A stretch of 15,242 nt of DNA, from positions 1-15,242 of the forward strand of contig JAADHX010000324.1 in the NCBI GenBank assembly GCA_013151655.1, in the 5' to 3' direction. The notes beneath the pieces are model-generated. The model saw only the letters and a program-made list of their open reading frames with translations, was not told where the DNA came from and made no database searches. How positions within the stretch are numbered: the stretch's first letter is position 1; every line of letters starts with the position of its first letter. The translations under genes and the position numbers were made by a program. Positions 1 through 8,061 of this stretch are shown one piece after another. Origin of the DNA: Actinomycetota bacterium. GTDB lineage: Bacteria; Actinomycetota; Acidimicrobiia; Acidimicrobiales; Poriferisodalaceae.

Positions 1-2
1 GC

Positions 3-65
3 CACGACCCTAGGTACGTGGCGCTTCTGCTCGGCTGGTTGGAACGTCAGACTCCGGCGATCTAG
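3..65 (+). CDS. Possible 3' end of a gene cut by the window edge
   Basis: The third plus-strand frame is open from the window edge to a TAG at 63-65. It gives 20 residues, HDPRYVALLLGWLERQTPAI, whose composition (a hydrophobic, helix-like LLLGWLE stretch) looks like a genuine protein C-terminus. It would converge on the membrane-protein gene that ends at 125. I do not recognise the family. The stretch is too short to exclude a chance open frame, and another plus-strand frame is also open here. Confidence 0.3.
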   Translation, partial: HDPRYVALLLGWLERQTPAI

Positions 66-124
66 ACCCGCTGGCCGCAGAATCCGATCTTGGCTACATG
101 CGAATTCGAAGCCCGACCTGACGA

Positions 125-586
125 TTAGGCGCCTGGCTGGAACACCATTAGATACAACACGACGACCATCAACAGGGTCATAGCTGCCCCACCGATGTCG
201 AGCTTGCGCTGAGCCGATGCGTCGCCGCCGACCACTGCCTTTTCGGACGGAATGATCAGGGCGTGCAGGACGCCGTTCATACCTACCCACAACACTGCCG
301 ACAGCGAGAGCCATGTCTGCGACATCTCGTACAAGCCATCGGACATTCCCGCCAAGGCAAATCCGAGCAGTCCGCCGACGATAAGGGCTGAGCCATAGAT
401 CTTCATGCTGTTCTGCGATGCGTAGCTCAGGGTTCGCTTCCAAGCCGACGAGTCGTTAGCCGCCATCTGCCTCTCCAAGAGGGGGTTCACGAACGCGGGG
501 GCGAGAGCAACCATGAACGCCAGAATGTGCAGAATCTTGACGATGTTGAAGGGTGTGTCGTTTACAGCAGCAAGCATCATGACCAC
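125..586 (-). CDS. Small four-helix membrane protein, DUF2269-like
   Basis: This 153-residue protein is predicted to be integral to the cytoplasmic membrane. Hydrophobic segments lie at about residues 16-36, 60-80, 90-112 and 131-150. The pattern of a KILHILAF first helix, a second helix after a short basic stretch, and a PSEKA loop before the last helix resembles the DUF2269 family of predicted membrane proteins. No catalytic motif is visible and the function is unknown. The first possible start is GTG at 584-586. ATG codons at residues 3 and 4 are equally plausible, because no clear ribosome-binding site singles one out. It begins 36 bp downstream of the HhH-GPD gene on the same strand, so co-transcription with it, and perhaps with aceE, is likely. 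The family assignment is by overall resemblance only. Confidence 0.8.
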   Translation of the reverse strand: MVMMLAAVNDTPFNIVKILHILAFMVALAPAFVNPLLERQMAANDSSAWKRTLSYASQNSMKIYGSALIVGGLLGFALAGMSDGLYEMSQTWLSLSAVLWVGMNGVLHALIIPSEKAVVGGDASAQRKLDIGGAAMTLLMVVVLYLMVFQPGA

Positions 587-622
587 AAACCGTAGTGCAG
601 TCCCGGCTGGTTTGAAACGTCG

Positions 623-1201
623 CTAGTGCTCCTTGTTCACAGCCTTTGTTTGCTCCGACCTTCGTCGGCGATAGGCCCGTATCTCGGCGAGGACCGATGG
701 GTCATCGACATCGGCCACCGACCGCGGCACGTCGTCGGAGAACCCACCCGCGGCCGCTTCCCACCCAGAGGGTTTGATATCGAACCGTTTGGCTAACAGA
801 GCAACAAAAATCTTGCTCTTCTCAGAACCGAACCCCGGAAGGGTCTTGAGTCGCCCGAGCAGGTCAGACCCAGAGTCGACGTCGGCCCAGATGGCAGAGA
901 CCTCGCCGTCGTAGTGCTCGACCACGAACTCGCACAGCTTGTGAGTGCGCTTGGCCATCGACGCCGGAAACCGGTGGAGCGCAGGTTTCTCAGCGAACAA
1001 TGCAACGAGATCGTCGACCTGAGTCTCGGCGATGTTGGCAGCCGTTAACGGCCCGCTGAGCCGATCAGACAAACGCGAAGGCCCAGTGAAAGCCAACTCG
1101 ATCGAGATCTGCTGATCCAACAACATGGCGATCAACAACGCCAGCGGGCTGCTTCGCACCAGCCCATCAATCTTGTCGTCGCCCGTTACCCGCAGTGTCA
1201 T
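623..1201 (-). CDS. HhH-GPD family base-excision-repair-like protein
   Basis: This 192-residue protein carries an endonuclease III/AlkA-type helix-hairpin-helix core. The hairpin is LPGFG at residues 121-125, preceded by LLGRLKT and followed by a helix. An N-terminal LLIAMLLDQQIS segment (22-33) matches the first HhH-GPD helix. It is shorter than Nth or MutY and lacks their C-terminal four-cysteine iron-sulfur cluster. The position of the catalytic lysine of Nth (two after the hairpin GxG) is occupied by Glu127, with Lys128 next to it. The usual VDT aspartate motif is not obvious, so glycosylase activity cannot be assumed. The C-terminus is basic (RAYRRRRSEQ). A GGGAG ribosome-binding site lies 7 nt before the ATG. 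It sits downstream of aceE across the tandem repeat and upstream of the small membrane protein. The family is fairly sure; substrate and role are not. Confidence 0.85.
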   Translation of the reverse strand: MTLRVTGDDKIDGLVRSSPLALLIAMLLDQQISIELAFTGPSRLSDRLSGPLTAANIAETQVDDLVALFAEKPALHRFPASMAKRTHKLCEFVVEHYDGEVSAIWADVDSGSDLLGRLKTLPGFGSEKSKIFVALLAKRFDIKPSGWEAAAGGFSDDVPRSVADVDDPSVLAEIRAYRRRRSEQTKAVNKEH

Positions 1202-1220
1202 CTGTGTCTCCCGACGTCCC

Positions 1221-1328
1221 TCGCTGCTAGTGCACCTCTTCGCCCTGTGTCTCGTCTGGTCGCTCTTCGCTGCTAGTGCACCTCTTCGCCCTGTGTCGTC
1301 TGGTCGCTCTTCGCTGCTAGTGCACCTC
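1221..1328. repeat. Tandem repeat copying the aceE stop codon region
   Basis: Three head-to-tail copies start at 1221 (46 bp), 1267 (44 bp) and 1311 (18 bp matched). Copies 1 and 2 differ by a CT dinucleotide. Each copy starts TCGCTGCTAGTGCACCTC. On the minus strand this holds GAGGTGCACTAG, the last three codons and stop of aceE. The third copy is the real end of aceE and the other two lie just downstream, before the HhH-GPD gene. The units contain the palindrome GTGCAC but no strong stem plus T-run, so it does not look like a classic terminator. It probably arose by local duplication. Confidence 0.85.
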
Positions 1329-4019
1329 AGAGCTCCAGGGCTCGACTAGGTCGGTGTCGAGGTCGTAATGCTCGATCGCCGCGCCCACAGTCGAGGCCTC
1401 GACCACTCCGCTAGCCGCCAGACGGTCCAACACCGCAACCACCACATGAGGTGCATCGATTTCGAAGTGACGCCGTAGTGCCTCACGAGTGTCCGACCGA
1501 CCGAAGCCCTCAGTGCCAAGCGACAAATAGTCGCCAGGTACCCAACGCGAAACCTGATCAGGAACGGTGCGCATGAAATCGGTAACTGCGATGGTCGGAC
1601 CAGCAGACTGAGCGAGCATCTCAGTCACGTACGGAACGCGATCAGGCTCGCCAGGATGCAACCGATTCCAACGCTCGACCGCGATAGCGTCGTCGCGCAG
1701 CGCCTTGTACGAAGTCGCGCTATACAACTCGACGCCGACACCGAAGTGCTCCGCCAACTCGGCCACGGCCTCGCGTGCAGCCCCTTGGGCCGAACCTGAG
1801 AACATGATCGTGGCCACCGCCTCCACACCCTCAGGCGCGCCAGCGTACTTGTACAGCCCTTTCAGCAATCCGTCGGTGTCGAGATCATCTGGAGCAGCGG
1901 GCTGCAAATAGTTCTCGTTGTACGCCGTTAGGTAGTAGAAGACGTCTTCGTTGTTGGTGTGCATCCGCCGCAGCCCATCTTGGATAATCGCACCAAGCTC
2001 ATAAGCAAACGCCGGGTCGTAGGCCTGACATGGCGGCACGCTCGACGCAGCGAGCAAGCTATGGCCGTCCTGATGTTGAAGACCCTCACCGTGCAGCGTG
2101 GTGCGGCCCGCAGTAGCCCCAATAAGGAACCCTCGACCGCGCATGTCGGCCATGGCCCAAATGAGGTCGCCAACACGTTGGAAGCCGAACATCGAATAGA
2201 AGATGTAGAACGGAACCATCGGAATCCCGCGCGTGGCGTACGACGTAGCTGCGGCGGTAAAGCTCGCCATGGCGCCGGCCTCAGTGATTCCCTCCTCGAG
2301 AATCTGCCCGGAACGAGACTCCGTATACGACAGCAACAAGTCGTGATCGACGGGTTCGTACTTCTGGCCCTGCGCCGCGTAGATGCCGACCTCATGGAAC
2401 AACGAATCCATGCCAAACGTACGAGCCTCGTCCGGGGTGATGGGAACAACCCGTTCGCCGAAGCCGTCTTCGCGTAACAGAGCTCGCAGCAACCGAGTGA
2501 ACGCCATCGTTGTCGAGACTTCTTGTTTTCCGCTGCCGGCGCTCATCTCGACGAACGGCTTGTCGCTGGGAGGCGGCAAAGGCCGACGACGCCAAGTGCT
2601 GTTGCGACTTGGCAACGGACCATCGAGAGCCTTGCGACGCGCCTTCAGATACTCCATTTCGGCCGAACCTTCATCGGGTCGGTAGTACGGCGGATTGTCC
2701 GCATCGAAATCTTCGGGAATCTCGTCGTGAAGGTGCAGCCGCTCCCTGATCGTGACCAACTGTTTGCGAGTGAGCTTCTTGATCTGGTGGGTCGCGTTGC
2801 GACCCTCAAGATCGGGCCCGAGTGTCCAGCCCTTGACGGTCTTGGCCAGAATCACGGTAGGCGAACCAACGTGTTCGGTAGCGGCTTTGTAAGCGGCATA
2901 GACCTTGTGATAGTCGTGGCCGCCGCGAGGCAGGGCGCGAAGCTCTTCGTCGCTGAGGTGCTCGACCATTTTGCGTAGCCGAGTGTCCGGCCCAAAGAAG
3001 TGCTCGCGAATGTAGGCCCCCGACTCAACGGAGTACCGCTGGAACTCGCCATCGACGGTGGAGTTCATCTTGTTGACGAGGACGCCATCCACGTCGCGGG
3101 CAAACAGGTCGTCCCATGCCGTGCCGTGGACGACCTTGATGACGTTCCAACCGGCGCCGCGGAACACCGATTCGAGCTCCTGAATGATCTTTGAGTTACC
3201 GCGAACCGGGCCATCGAGACGCTGAAGGTTGCAGTTAACGACGAAGACCAAATTGTCGAGCTGTTCGCGCGCCGCTATCGACAATGCGCCGAGGCTCTCT
3301 GGCTCGTCGCACTCGCCGTCGCCAAGGAACGCCCACACCGTCGACTCAGAGGTGTCGTCGATCTCGCGATGATGCAGATACCTATTGAACCTGGCCTGGT
3401 AGATCGCATTGATCGGGCCAATGCCCATGGACACCGTGGGATACTCCCAGAACTCCGGCATCAACCGGGGATGCGGATAACTCGACAGACCAACCCGACC
3501 AATCTCGCGGCGGAAGTGATCGAGGTCCTCGTTGGTTAGCCGACCCTCGAGGTACGCCCTTGCATAGATGCCTGGCGCGGCGTGGCCCTGAATGTAGATG
3601 TGGTCGCCGGGCGTGCCGTTGTCTTTGCCTCGGAAGAAGTGGTTGAAGCCGACGTCGTACAGAGCCGCTGACGAAGCAAACGTAGAAAGGTGGCCGCCAA
3701 TACCGTCGGCGAACTGATTGGCGTGAGTAACCATCGCCACCGCGTTCCAACGAATGAAAGCCCTGATTCGGCGTTCGAGGTGATCATCGCCAGGGAACCA
3801 CGGCTCGCCCTCAGGTGGGATGGTGTTGATGTATGGGGTGGTGATGGTGGCCGGAAAGTCGACGCCACGTTCGGCTGCTACGGCCAATAGGCGTCTCAGT
3901 ATGAACGCGCCACGATTCCGTCCGTGTTCGCCGACAACGCTCGAGAATGAGTGTTCCCACTCCTCGGTTTCTGTCGGGTCAATATCAGGAAGCTGCCTGG
4001 CGAAACCGTCGTAGACCAT
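1317..4019 (-). CDS. aceE: Pyruvate dehydrogenase E1 component, homodimeric type
   Basis: This is the thiamine-diphosphate enzyme that decarboxylates pyruvate and reductively acetylates the lipoyl group of E2 in the cytoplasmic pyruvate dehydrogenase complex. At 900 residues it matches the AceE family (E. coli 887) and not the split alpha/beta E1. The N-terminal stretch holds RAFIRWNAVAMV and NQFADGIGGH (to His110). GHAAPG follows at 145-150, and the ThDP/Mg motif starts with GDGECDE at 233 and ends near VVNCN at 260-264. The central pyrimidine-binding domain and C-terminal transketolase-like domain are complete, ending EVH. A good AGGA site lies 7 nt before the ATG. The gene is divergent from rnhA, 67 bp away, so promoters lie between. 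The rest of the complex is encoded at 9464-14140. Its stop codon sits inside a tandem repeat. Identification is secure. Confidence 0.98.
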   Translation of the reverse strand: MVYDGFARQLPDIDPTETEEWEHSFSSVVGEHGRNRGAFILRRLLAVAAERGVDFPATITTPYINTIPPEGEPWFPGDDHLERRIRAFIRWNAVAMVTHANQFADGIGGHLSTFASSAALYDVGFNHFFRGKDNGTPGDHIYIQGHAAPGIYARAYLEGRLTNEDLDHFRREIGRVGLSSYPHPRLMPEFWEYPTVSMGIGPINAIYQARFNRYLHHREIDDTSESTVWAFLGDGECDEPESLGALSIAAREQLDNLVFVVNCNLQRLDGPVRGNSKIIQELESVFRGAGWNVIKVVHGTAWDDLFARDVDGVLVNKMNSTVDGEFQRYSVESGAYIREHFFGPDTRLRKMVEHLSDEELRALPRGGHDYHKVYAAYKAATEHVGSPTVILAKTVKGWTLGPDLEGRNATHQIKKLTRKQLVTIRERLHLHDEIPEDFDADNPPYYRPDEGSAEMEYLKARRKALDGPLPSRNSTWRRRPLPPPSDKPFVEMSAGSGKQEVSTTMAFTRLLRALLREDGFGERVVPITPDEARTFGMDSLFHEVGIYAAQGQKYEPVDHDLLLSYTESRSGQILEEGITEAGAMASFTAAATSYATRGIPMVPFYIFYSMFGFQRVGDLIWAMADMRGRGFLIGATAGRTTLHGEGLQHQDGHSLLAASSVPPCQAYDPAFAYELGAIIQDGLRRMHTNNEDVFYYLTAYNENYLQPAAPDDLDTDGLLKGLYKYAGAPEGVEAVATIMFSGSAQGAAREAVAELAEHFGVGVELYSATSYKALRDDAIAVERWNRLHPGEPDRVPYVTEMLAQSAGPTIAVTDFMRTVPDQVSRWVPGDYLSLGTEGFGRSDTREALRRHFEIDAPHVVVAVLDRLAASGVVEASTVGAAIEHYDLDTDLVEPWSSEVH

Positions 4020-4086
4020 GCGACCATCCTGTCATCACTTTGACCTTCTGCAACGCAGTGAGCAAACGAACTGACAAGATGGCTTC

Positions 4087-5172
4087 GTGACAACACGTGC
4101 GTACACTGATGGCGCCTGTTCTGGTAACCCAGGACCAGGTGGTTGGGCGTTCGTTGTAGACAGCGGACCGTGGGCCAGCGGGGCCGAAGCCGACAGCACC
4201 AACCAGCGGATGGAAGTGACCGCGGCCTTCGAAGCTGTGCGCCGAATCGCCGGGCCCCTCGAAATAGTCAGCGACTCGACCTATGTAGTGAAGTGTTTCA
4301 ACGACGAGTGGTGGCGAGGTTGGATCAAAAGAGGTTGGCGGAACGCCAGCAAGAAACCGATCGCCAATCGCGACCTGTGGGAGCCCTTCATTGACCTCGT
4401 GAACAGACGCGGCGACGTCACCTTCAAATGGGTTAAGGGCCATTCCGGCGACCCGATGAACGACGCAGCCGACATGCTCGCTACCCAAGCCGCCGCCGAC
4501 CAACACGGACGCAGCGGCATGCATTACGACCCGTCGATCGTCGATGGGCTCGGCAGCGACGTCGCCAGGCGGCGGCCAAACTCGGCCGAAATCGCCCCTG
4601 GATCGGCATCGCCATTATCTGGCGCCAGCCAACTGAGCCTGGATGCGACCCTCGACTCAACCAACGATGGTCCTGTAGTCGTCGTGATTGGCCATCGTCC
4701 CGCCGAGCTGGGCGGATGGGACCTTGCCAACCCAGTGGCCGATGCCTTGCGGCGCCAACTCACCGAAATCCTTAGAGCCAAGAAACAGGTGGACCCCAAC
4801 ATTGTGTTGGCTACTGGTCTCGGGCTCGGTGCCGAAATGTTGGCTGCGGAGGCGGCTCTGATGGCAGCAGTGCCCTACGTGGCAGTGCTGCCCTTCGTCG
4901 GGGTCGATGCTCGCTGGCCAGCGCCGACGCGAAGCCGGTTTGCCGAGTTGTTGGGGTCGGCGAAACGTCAAGTTGTAATGGGCAGCGAACCGAACGGCAA
5001 AGAGGGTTTCGCCAAAAGAATGAGAGCACGAGACGACTGGTTGGCGCGCGAAGGCACCGAGGCCATCGTCATCTGGGATCGATCGGATCGAAACCTCGGC
5101 CGGCTTCACGATCGTTTCGACCGAGCTTTCGATGGCTCAGTCTGGATTCTTGAACCTCCGACTGGTGTCTAG
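4087..5172 (+). CDS. rnhA: Ribonuclease HI fused to a YpsA/SLOG-like domain
   Basis: The N-terminal domain (about 1-142) is a complete RNase HI, which cuts the RNA strand of RNA-DNA hybrids. YTDGACSGNPGPGGW holds Asp8, NQRMEV holds Glu43, VSDSTYV holds Asp63, and KGHSGD with NDAAD holds His119 and Asp129, so the full metal-binding set is present. The basic handle WWRGWIKRGW is also there. A Ser/Ala-rich linker (about 150-195) leads to a second domain (about 196-357). It starts VVVVIGHRPAELGGW, has a glycine-rich TGLGLGAEMLAAEAAL (243-258) and ends with an AIVIWD strand (326-331). This layout resembles YpsA (DUF1273) of the SLOG superfamily, a Rossmann-like fold proposed to bind nucleotide-type ligands. 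The GTG start is chosen because RNase HI begins just before YTDGA; the ribosome-binding site is weak. Its TAG shares a CTAG with the convergent gene's stop. The RNase H call is certain, the second domain likely, the combined function unknown. Confidence 0.93.
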   Translation: MTTRAYTDGACSGNPGPGGWAFVVDSGPWASGAEADSTNQRMEVTAAFEAVRRIAGPLEIVSDSTYVVKCFNDEWWRGWIKRGWRNASKKPIANRDLWEPFIDLVNRRGDVTFKWVKGHSGDPMNDAADMLATQAAADQHGRSGMHYDPSIVDGLGSDVARRRPNSAEIAPGSASPLSGASQLSLDATLDSTNDGPVVVVIGHRPAELGGWDLANPVADALRRQLTEILRAKKQVDPNIVLATGLGLGAEMLAAEAALMAAVPYVAVLPFVGVDARWPAPTRSRFAELLGSAKRQVVMGSEPNGKEGFAKRMRARDDWLAREGTEAIVIWDRSDRNLGRLHDRFDRAFDGSVWILEPPTGV

Positions 5173-5717
5173 AGCCAGCGACGGGGTATCGGGAGGCGTT
5201 CGCGTAGCCCGATGAATCCCCGTTCGGCGGCGCTCAGCGCCTGGGTATTGTCGAATCCCTTGATCTCACTGGGCGCAACGGTGATGAGGGTGAGCCCCTT
5301 GGCCTCATAGGTTTCTTTAGTCACCTTGTCGTAGGCGGCCGCACCTACCTTGCCGAAGTACCGCACGGCCATTCCGGCTGTCGGGTCGTTGTCATGGTCG
5401 ACAGGCGCGAGCTTGGCCTCGCCGTCGATGATCACAGCCTTGTACGGGGGTTTTTCGTCCTGGATCGTGATGCAGACCCGGGGGCTGCGAGAAAGAGCAC
5501 GGTGTTTTGGACCGTCGGTGACGGTGGTCATGAAGAAGGTCCCGTCTTTGTACGTGTACCAGATTGGCACCTGGTTCGGACGCCCGTCCATGCGAACGTA
5601 GGCCAGCACGGCTATCCGCCTGGCGTCGACAAAGGACTCGATGTCTCCGGGCCTGAATGCGGGTTGACCGCCGAGCGCCTTGAACGTCAGGTCGGTTAGG
5701 GAACGAATTCTTGTCAT
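5169..5717 (-). CDS. Pyridoxamine-phosphate-oxidase-fold flavin/F420 protein
   Basis: This 182-residue protein has the split beta-barrel of the PPOX/FDOR superfamily, whose members bind FMN, F420 or related cofactors and often reduce small molecules. The diagnostic run is RIAVLAYVRMDGRPNQVPIW (34-53), followed by TFFMTT, PKHRALSRSPRVCITI and a VIIDGEAKL strand. Arg/Lys residues near KHRALSRSPRV are typical cofactor phosphate contacts in this fold. It is about the usual length with an extra C-terminal tail. Its ATG overlaps the stop of the upstream Rieske gene by 4 bp (ATGA arrangement at 5714-5717), so translation is probably coupled and the two may act on the same substrate. The exact cofactor and reaction cannot be read from the sequence. 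Confidence 0.88.
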   Translation of the reverse strand: MTRIRSLTDLTFKALGGQPAFRPGDIESFVDARRIAVLAYVRMDGRPNQVPIWYTYKDGTFFMTTVTDGPKHRALSRSPRVCITIQDEKPPYKAVIIDGEAKLAPVDHDNDPTAGMAVRYFGKVGAAAYDKVTKETYEAKGLTLITVAPSEIKGFDNTQALSAAERGFIGLRERLPIPRRWL

Positions 5718-6877
5718 TGCTGGTCCTCGTTGTCTGGTGAAAGTTTGTCGGCCAGGTACCGGTAGAAGTGCACCAGTGCTTCCTCTCGTTCGTTGAGCAG
5801 ACCAGGTTCGGCGAAACGCGACCTGGCATTGCGTTGAAGCCCGACCATGGCCGAAGAGTCCTCGCGGTTCAGCTGGTTGATGGCATCGGTGGTCATCTCG
5901 ACTTCTCCTTCTGTTTGGTGCATGCGCTCGAACTCACCTGGCGGTACGAGGTAGGCGCCTCGCACCCTTGTGTGGCCCGTATCGATGGGATGGAAGGTGA
6001 GCCAGGTCGTGGCTGCTGGGCTACACGAGATGTTCACGTGCGGGTGGATGCTGACCGTGGGCGACGCGATTGCGTCGTCACCCCCCATTGCATCGGCAAA
6101 GGGTTTGGTCGGGGCGCCGAACTCCGACTCGAAGTTGATGGCGAGGCGAAAACAACTCCAGCGATCGGTGGCTTCGATGAATTTCGCGCCTCTCGACGGC
6201 AACATATCGGCGATCGGACCTGGATGAAGCCCGTCGAGGTGGTATCCCTCCAGCGCCGTCTCGAGGGCAAGTTTCCAGTTGCCAGGCCACACCTCGTCGA
6301 CGGCAACGGCGATGCGCCAATCGTCCATGGCGTATGGCGCAAGAGTCCGGGCTGCGCCATCGAGCTGGGGAGCTAAGGGCTCTGGGTTAGTGGCCAACGA
6401 GACGAACACGAAACCCAGCCAGGTCTCGACCGAGAACGAAGGCAGGCGACAGATAGAGCCGTCGGCTGCGCTTGGTGTCTCCATCAGCGGAGTTCCTTTC
6501 AGGGTCCCGTCGAGGGCGTAGCTCCACCGGTGGTATGGACACTGGAGCCGGCGGCTCGTGCCCTGGCCGCTCGCTATCGCCATGTAGCGGTGGCGACAAA
6601 CAGACGACATCGCACGAATCTGGCCGTCCTCGGCGTGGGTGACGACGATCGGCTCTCCTGCCACGTCGGCGGTGAACCAAGCGCCCACGTGATCGACCTG
6701 CTCGGTGCGGCCGATGCATATCCACTCCTGGCGAAAGATGCGCTCCATCTCCAGGTCGAACAGCGCTTCGGACGTGTACATCTCCATGGGCATCGCTCTT
6801 GCCACGCTCGGATCGCATTCACGGTACGAGCGGAGGGTGTTGGTAAGCGCGTCGAGTTGCATCTCAGACTTCAACAT
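5714..6877 (-). CDS. Rieske-type aromatic ring-hydroxylating oxygenase, alpha subunit
   Basis: This 387-residue protein is a Rieske non-heme iron oxygenase large subunit, which inserts oxygen into aromatic or alicyclic substrates, or demethylates them, using electrons from a separate reductase. The [2Fe-2S] motif is CRH at 94-96 and CPYH at 113-116. The mononuclear iron site is in ETALEGYHLDGLHPG, with His213 and His218; Asp340 in NREDSSAMVGLQ is the likely third ligand. Length is normal for the family and no small beta subunit or reductase is encoded nearby, so it may be an alpha-only enzyme. It is the first gene of a two-gene unit with the PPOX-fold protein and is divergent from a TetR regulator 71 bp away, the usual layout for a substrate-induced pathway. 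The substrate is unknown. Confidence 0.93.
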   Translation of the reverse strand: MLKSEMQLDALTNTLRSYRECDPSVARAMPMEMYTSEALFDLEMERIFRQEWICIGRTEQVDHVGAWFTADVAGEPIVVTHAEDGQIRAMSSVCRHRYMAIASGQGTSRRLQCPYHRWSYALDGTLKGTPLMETPSAADGSICRLPSFSVETWLGFVFVSLATNPEPLAPQLDGAARTLAPYAMDDWRIAVAVDEVWPGNWKLALETALEGYHLDGLHPGPIADMLPSRGAKFIEATDRWSCFRLAINFESEFGAPTKPFADAMGGDDAIASPTVSIHPHVNISCSPAATTWLTFHPIDTGHTRVRGAYLVPPGEFERMHQTEGEVEMTTDAINQLNREDSSAMVGLQRNARSRFAEPGLLNEREEALVHFYRYLADKLSPDNEDQQ

Positions 6878-6880
6878 ATT

Positions 6881-6924
6881 CAGATTTTAGGTCATCGACC
6901 TACTTTCGGTCAATTAGAAATCTG
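6881..6924. promoter_or_regulatory. Candidate TetR operator between divergent genes
   Basis: The 71-bp gap between the Rieske gene and the TetR gene contains TAGGTC-ATC-GACCTA (6888-6902), a perfect inverted repeat with a 3-nt centre. It is nested inside a wider pair, CAGATTT (6881-6887) and AAATCTG (6918-6924). Palindromes in such gaps are typical TetR-family operators controlling both directions. The link to this particular regulator is inference. Confidence 0.5.
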
Positions 6925-6948
6925 GAAATCGAGCGCTAGCGTCGCGTC

Positions 6949-7533
6949 ATGACCGACGTCCAGACCACCAAGGGTGCGAAACGTCGCGCCGTCATTGTGG
7001 CGACAGCTCGCAACCTGCTCATCGATGAAGGCCTCGATCGGTTCGTGCTGCGGCGCATCGCCGACCGGACCGACATGCGACTCGGGAACCTCCAGTATTA
7101 CTTCGCTACGCGTGATGACCTCCTTGAGGCCATCGTGAGAAATGAGTTCTCGAACGACCTCGCAGCGATGGCGCAAGCAGCCAACGACGACGCTGCAACG
7201 GAGCTAACTGCCGTGGTGGCGCTGCTGTCTGAGCGGTGGCTCGTCGACGTCGGCAGCGTATATCTGCCGATCGGATTGTTGGCCCTCCACGAACCCCGAT
7301 TCGCGAGCGTGCTCGCCGAGATCTATCAGAAGTTCTATGACGTAATAGCGAGCCTCATTTGTCGCATCGACCCCAACGCCTCCCCAGCCCAGGCACGACT
7401 ACGGGCGCTGGTCATCACGTCGCTGCTCGACGGTGCATCGTTGCAGACGCACGCCACCAGAAGTCAGCGAACGGTCAGGGCCGTGTCGCGAGAGGTGAGC
7501 CGCCTCGCCATTGCGATAGCCCACGGTCAGTGA
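6949..7533 (+). CDS. TetR/AcrR family transcriptional regulator
   Basis: This 194-residue protein has an N-terminal TetR DNA-binding domain (about 10-58). Helices AVIVATARNLLIDEGLDRFV and RRIADRTDMRLGNLQYYF form the helix-turn-helix, ending in the YYFATRDDLLEAIV pattern typical of the family. The C-terminal part (about 65-194) is all-helical and should hold the ligand pocket and dimer surface. Its sequence is too variable to name a ligand. It is divergent from the Rieske-PPOX pair and probably represses it and itself through the palindrome in the gap, with release by the pathway substrate. It converges with the SRPBCC gene, 26 bp apart. Confidence 0.93.
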   Translation: MTDVQTTKGAKRRAVIVATARNLLIDEGLDRFVLRRIADRTDMRLGNLQYYFATRDDLLEAIVRNEFSNDLAAMAQAANDDAATELTAVVALLSERWLVDVGSVYLPIGLLALHEPRFASVLAEIYQKFYDVIASLICRIDPNASPAQARLRALVITSLLDGASLQTHATRSQRTVRAVSREVSRLAIAIAHGQ

Positions 7534-7559
7534 TGCGCGTTTTCGCTAAGAGGCCCTGA

Positions 7560-7991
7560 TCAGCCCTCGACGAGTTTGGCCAATCGTTCGAGCGTGGCTT
7601 CCATTGCTTCTGGGTGTTTCTTTGGGAACCCGGCGACCTCGATGAACTTCGGAACTATGGCTGTTGACCAGTCGAAGGTTTCTCGAACGAGGGTTCCGTC
7701 GTCGTTTGGTTCGAGCTCGTAGCGCCAACGATGTTTGCCGAAGTGCGCCCACGCAATAAGTCGGTCCTGCTCGAACTCAACGACCTTGCTTGAGATCCGG
7801 TACGGCATTGGCCCGAGTTTCATGCTCATGCCGAACTTTGATCCGAGCCCAAGCTGTGTACCACCATCCTTGGAGCTCATAACGGTGCCGGAGCCATCGA
7901 AATCGGTGTGGCGAGCGGGATCTTGGAGCAAGGCGAATATGTCGCTTGCTGATGCCGAGATCTGGCGCTCGACAGAAACACTCTGAGTCAT
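7560..7991 (-). CDS. SRPBCC (START-like) family protein
   Basis: This 143-residue protein has the SRPBCC/polyketide-cyclase helix-grip fold, which forms a deep hydrophobic ligand cavity. The N-terminus SVERQISASASDIFALLQDP is the characteristic first strand and helix. GSGTVMSS, a strand run through RISSKVVEFEQDRLIAWAHF, and a final long helix (PEAMEATLERLAKLVEG) complete it. Members bind or modify lipids, polyketides or hormones; no specific substrate can be read here. The ATG at 7989-7991 has a good AGGAG site about 7 nt upstream. It is divergent from the LapA-like gene and convergent with the TetR gene. Confidence 0.88.
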   Translation of the reverse strand: MTQSVSVERQISASASDIFALLQDPARHTDFDGSGTVMSSKDGGTQLGLGSKFGMSMKLGPMPYRISSKVVEFEQDRLIAWAHFGKHRWRYELEPNDDGTLVRETFDWSTAIVPKFIEVAGFPKKHPEAMEATLERLAKLVEG

Positions 7992-8061
7992 CGGGGGCTC
8001 CTAACGGAGTGACCAGTCGAAGGTGAGTAGAAGAATCACGTCCACCCTAGTAGCGCTAGTG

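Noticed and set aside
1221..1328. CRISPR array
   Set aside because: The repeats are directly contiguous with no unique spacers and only 2.4 copies; one copy is part of the aceE gene.
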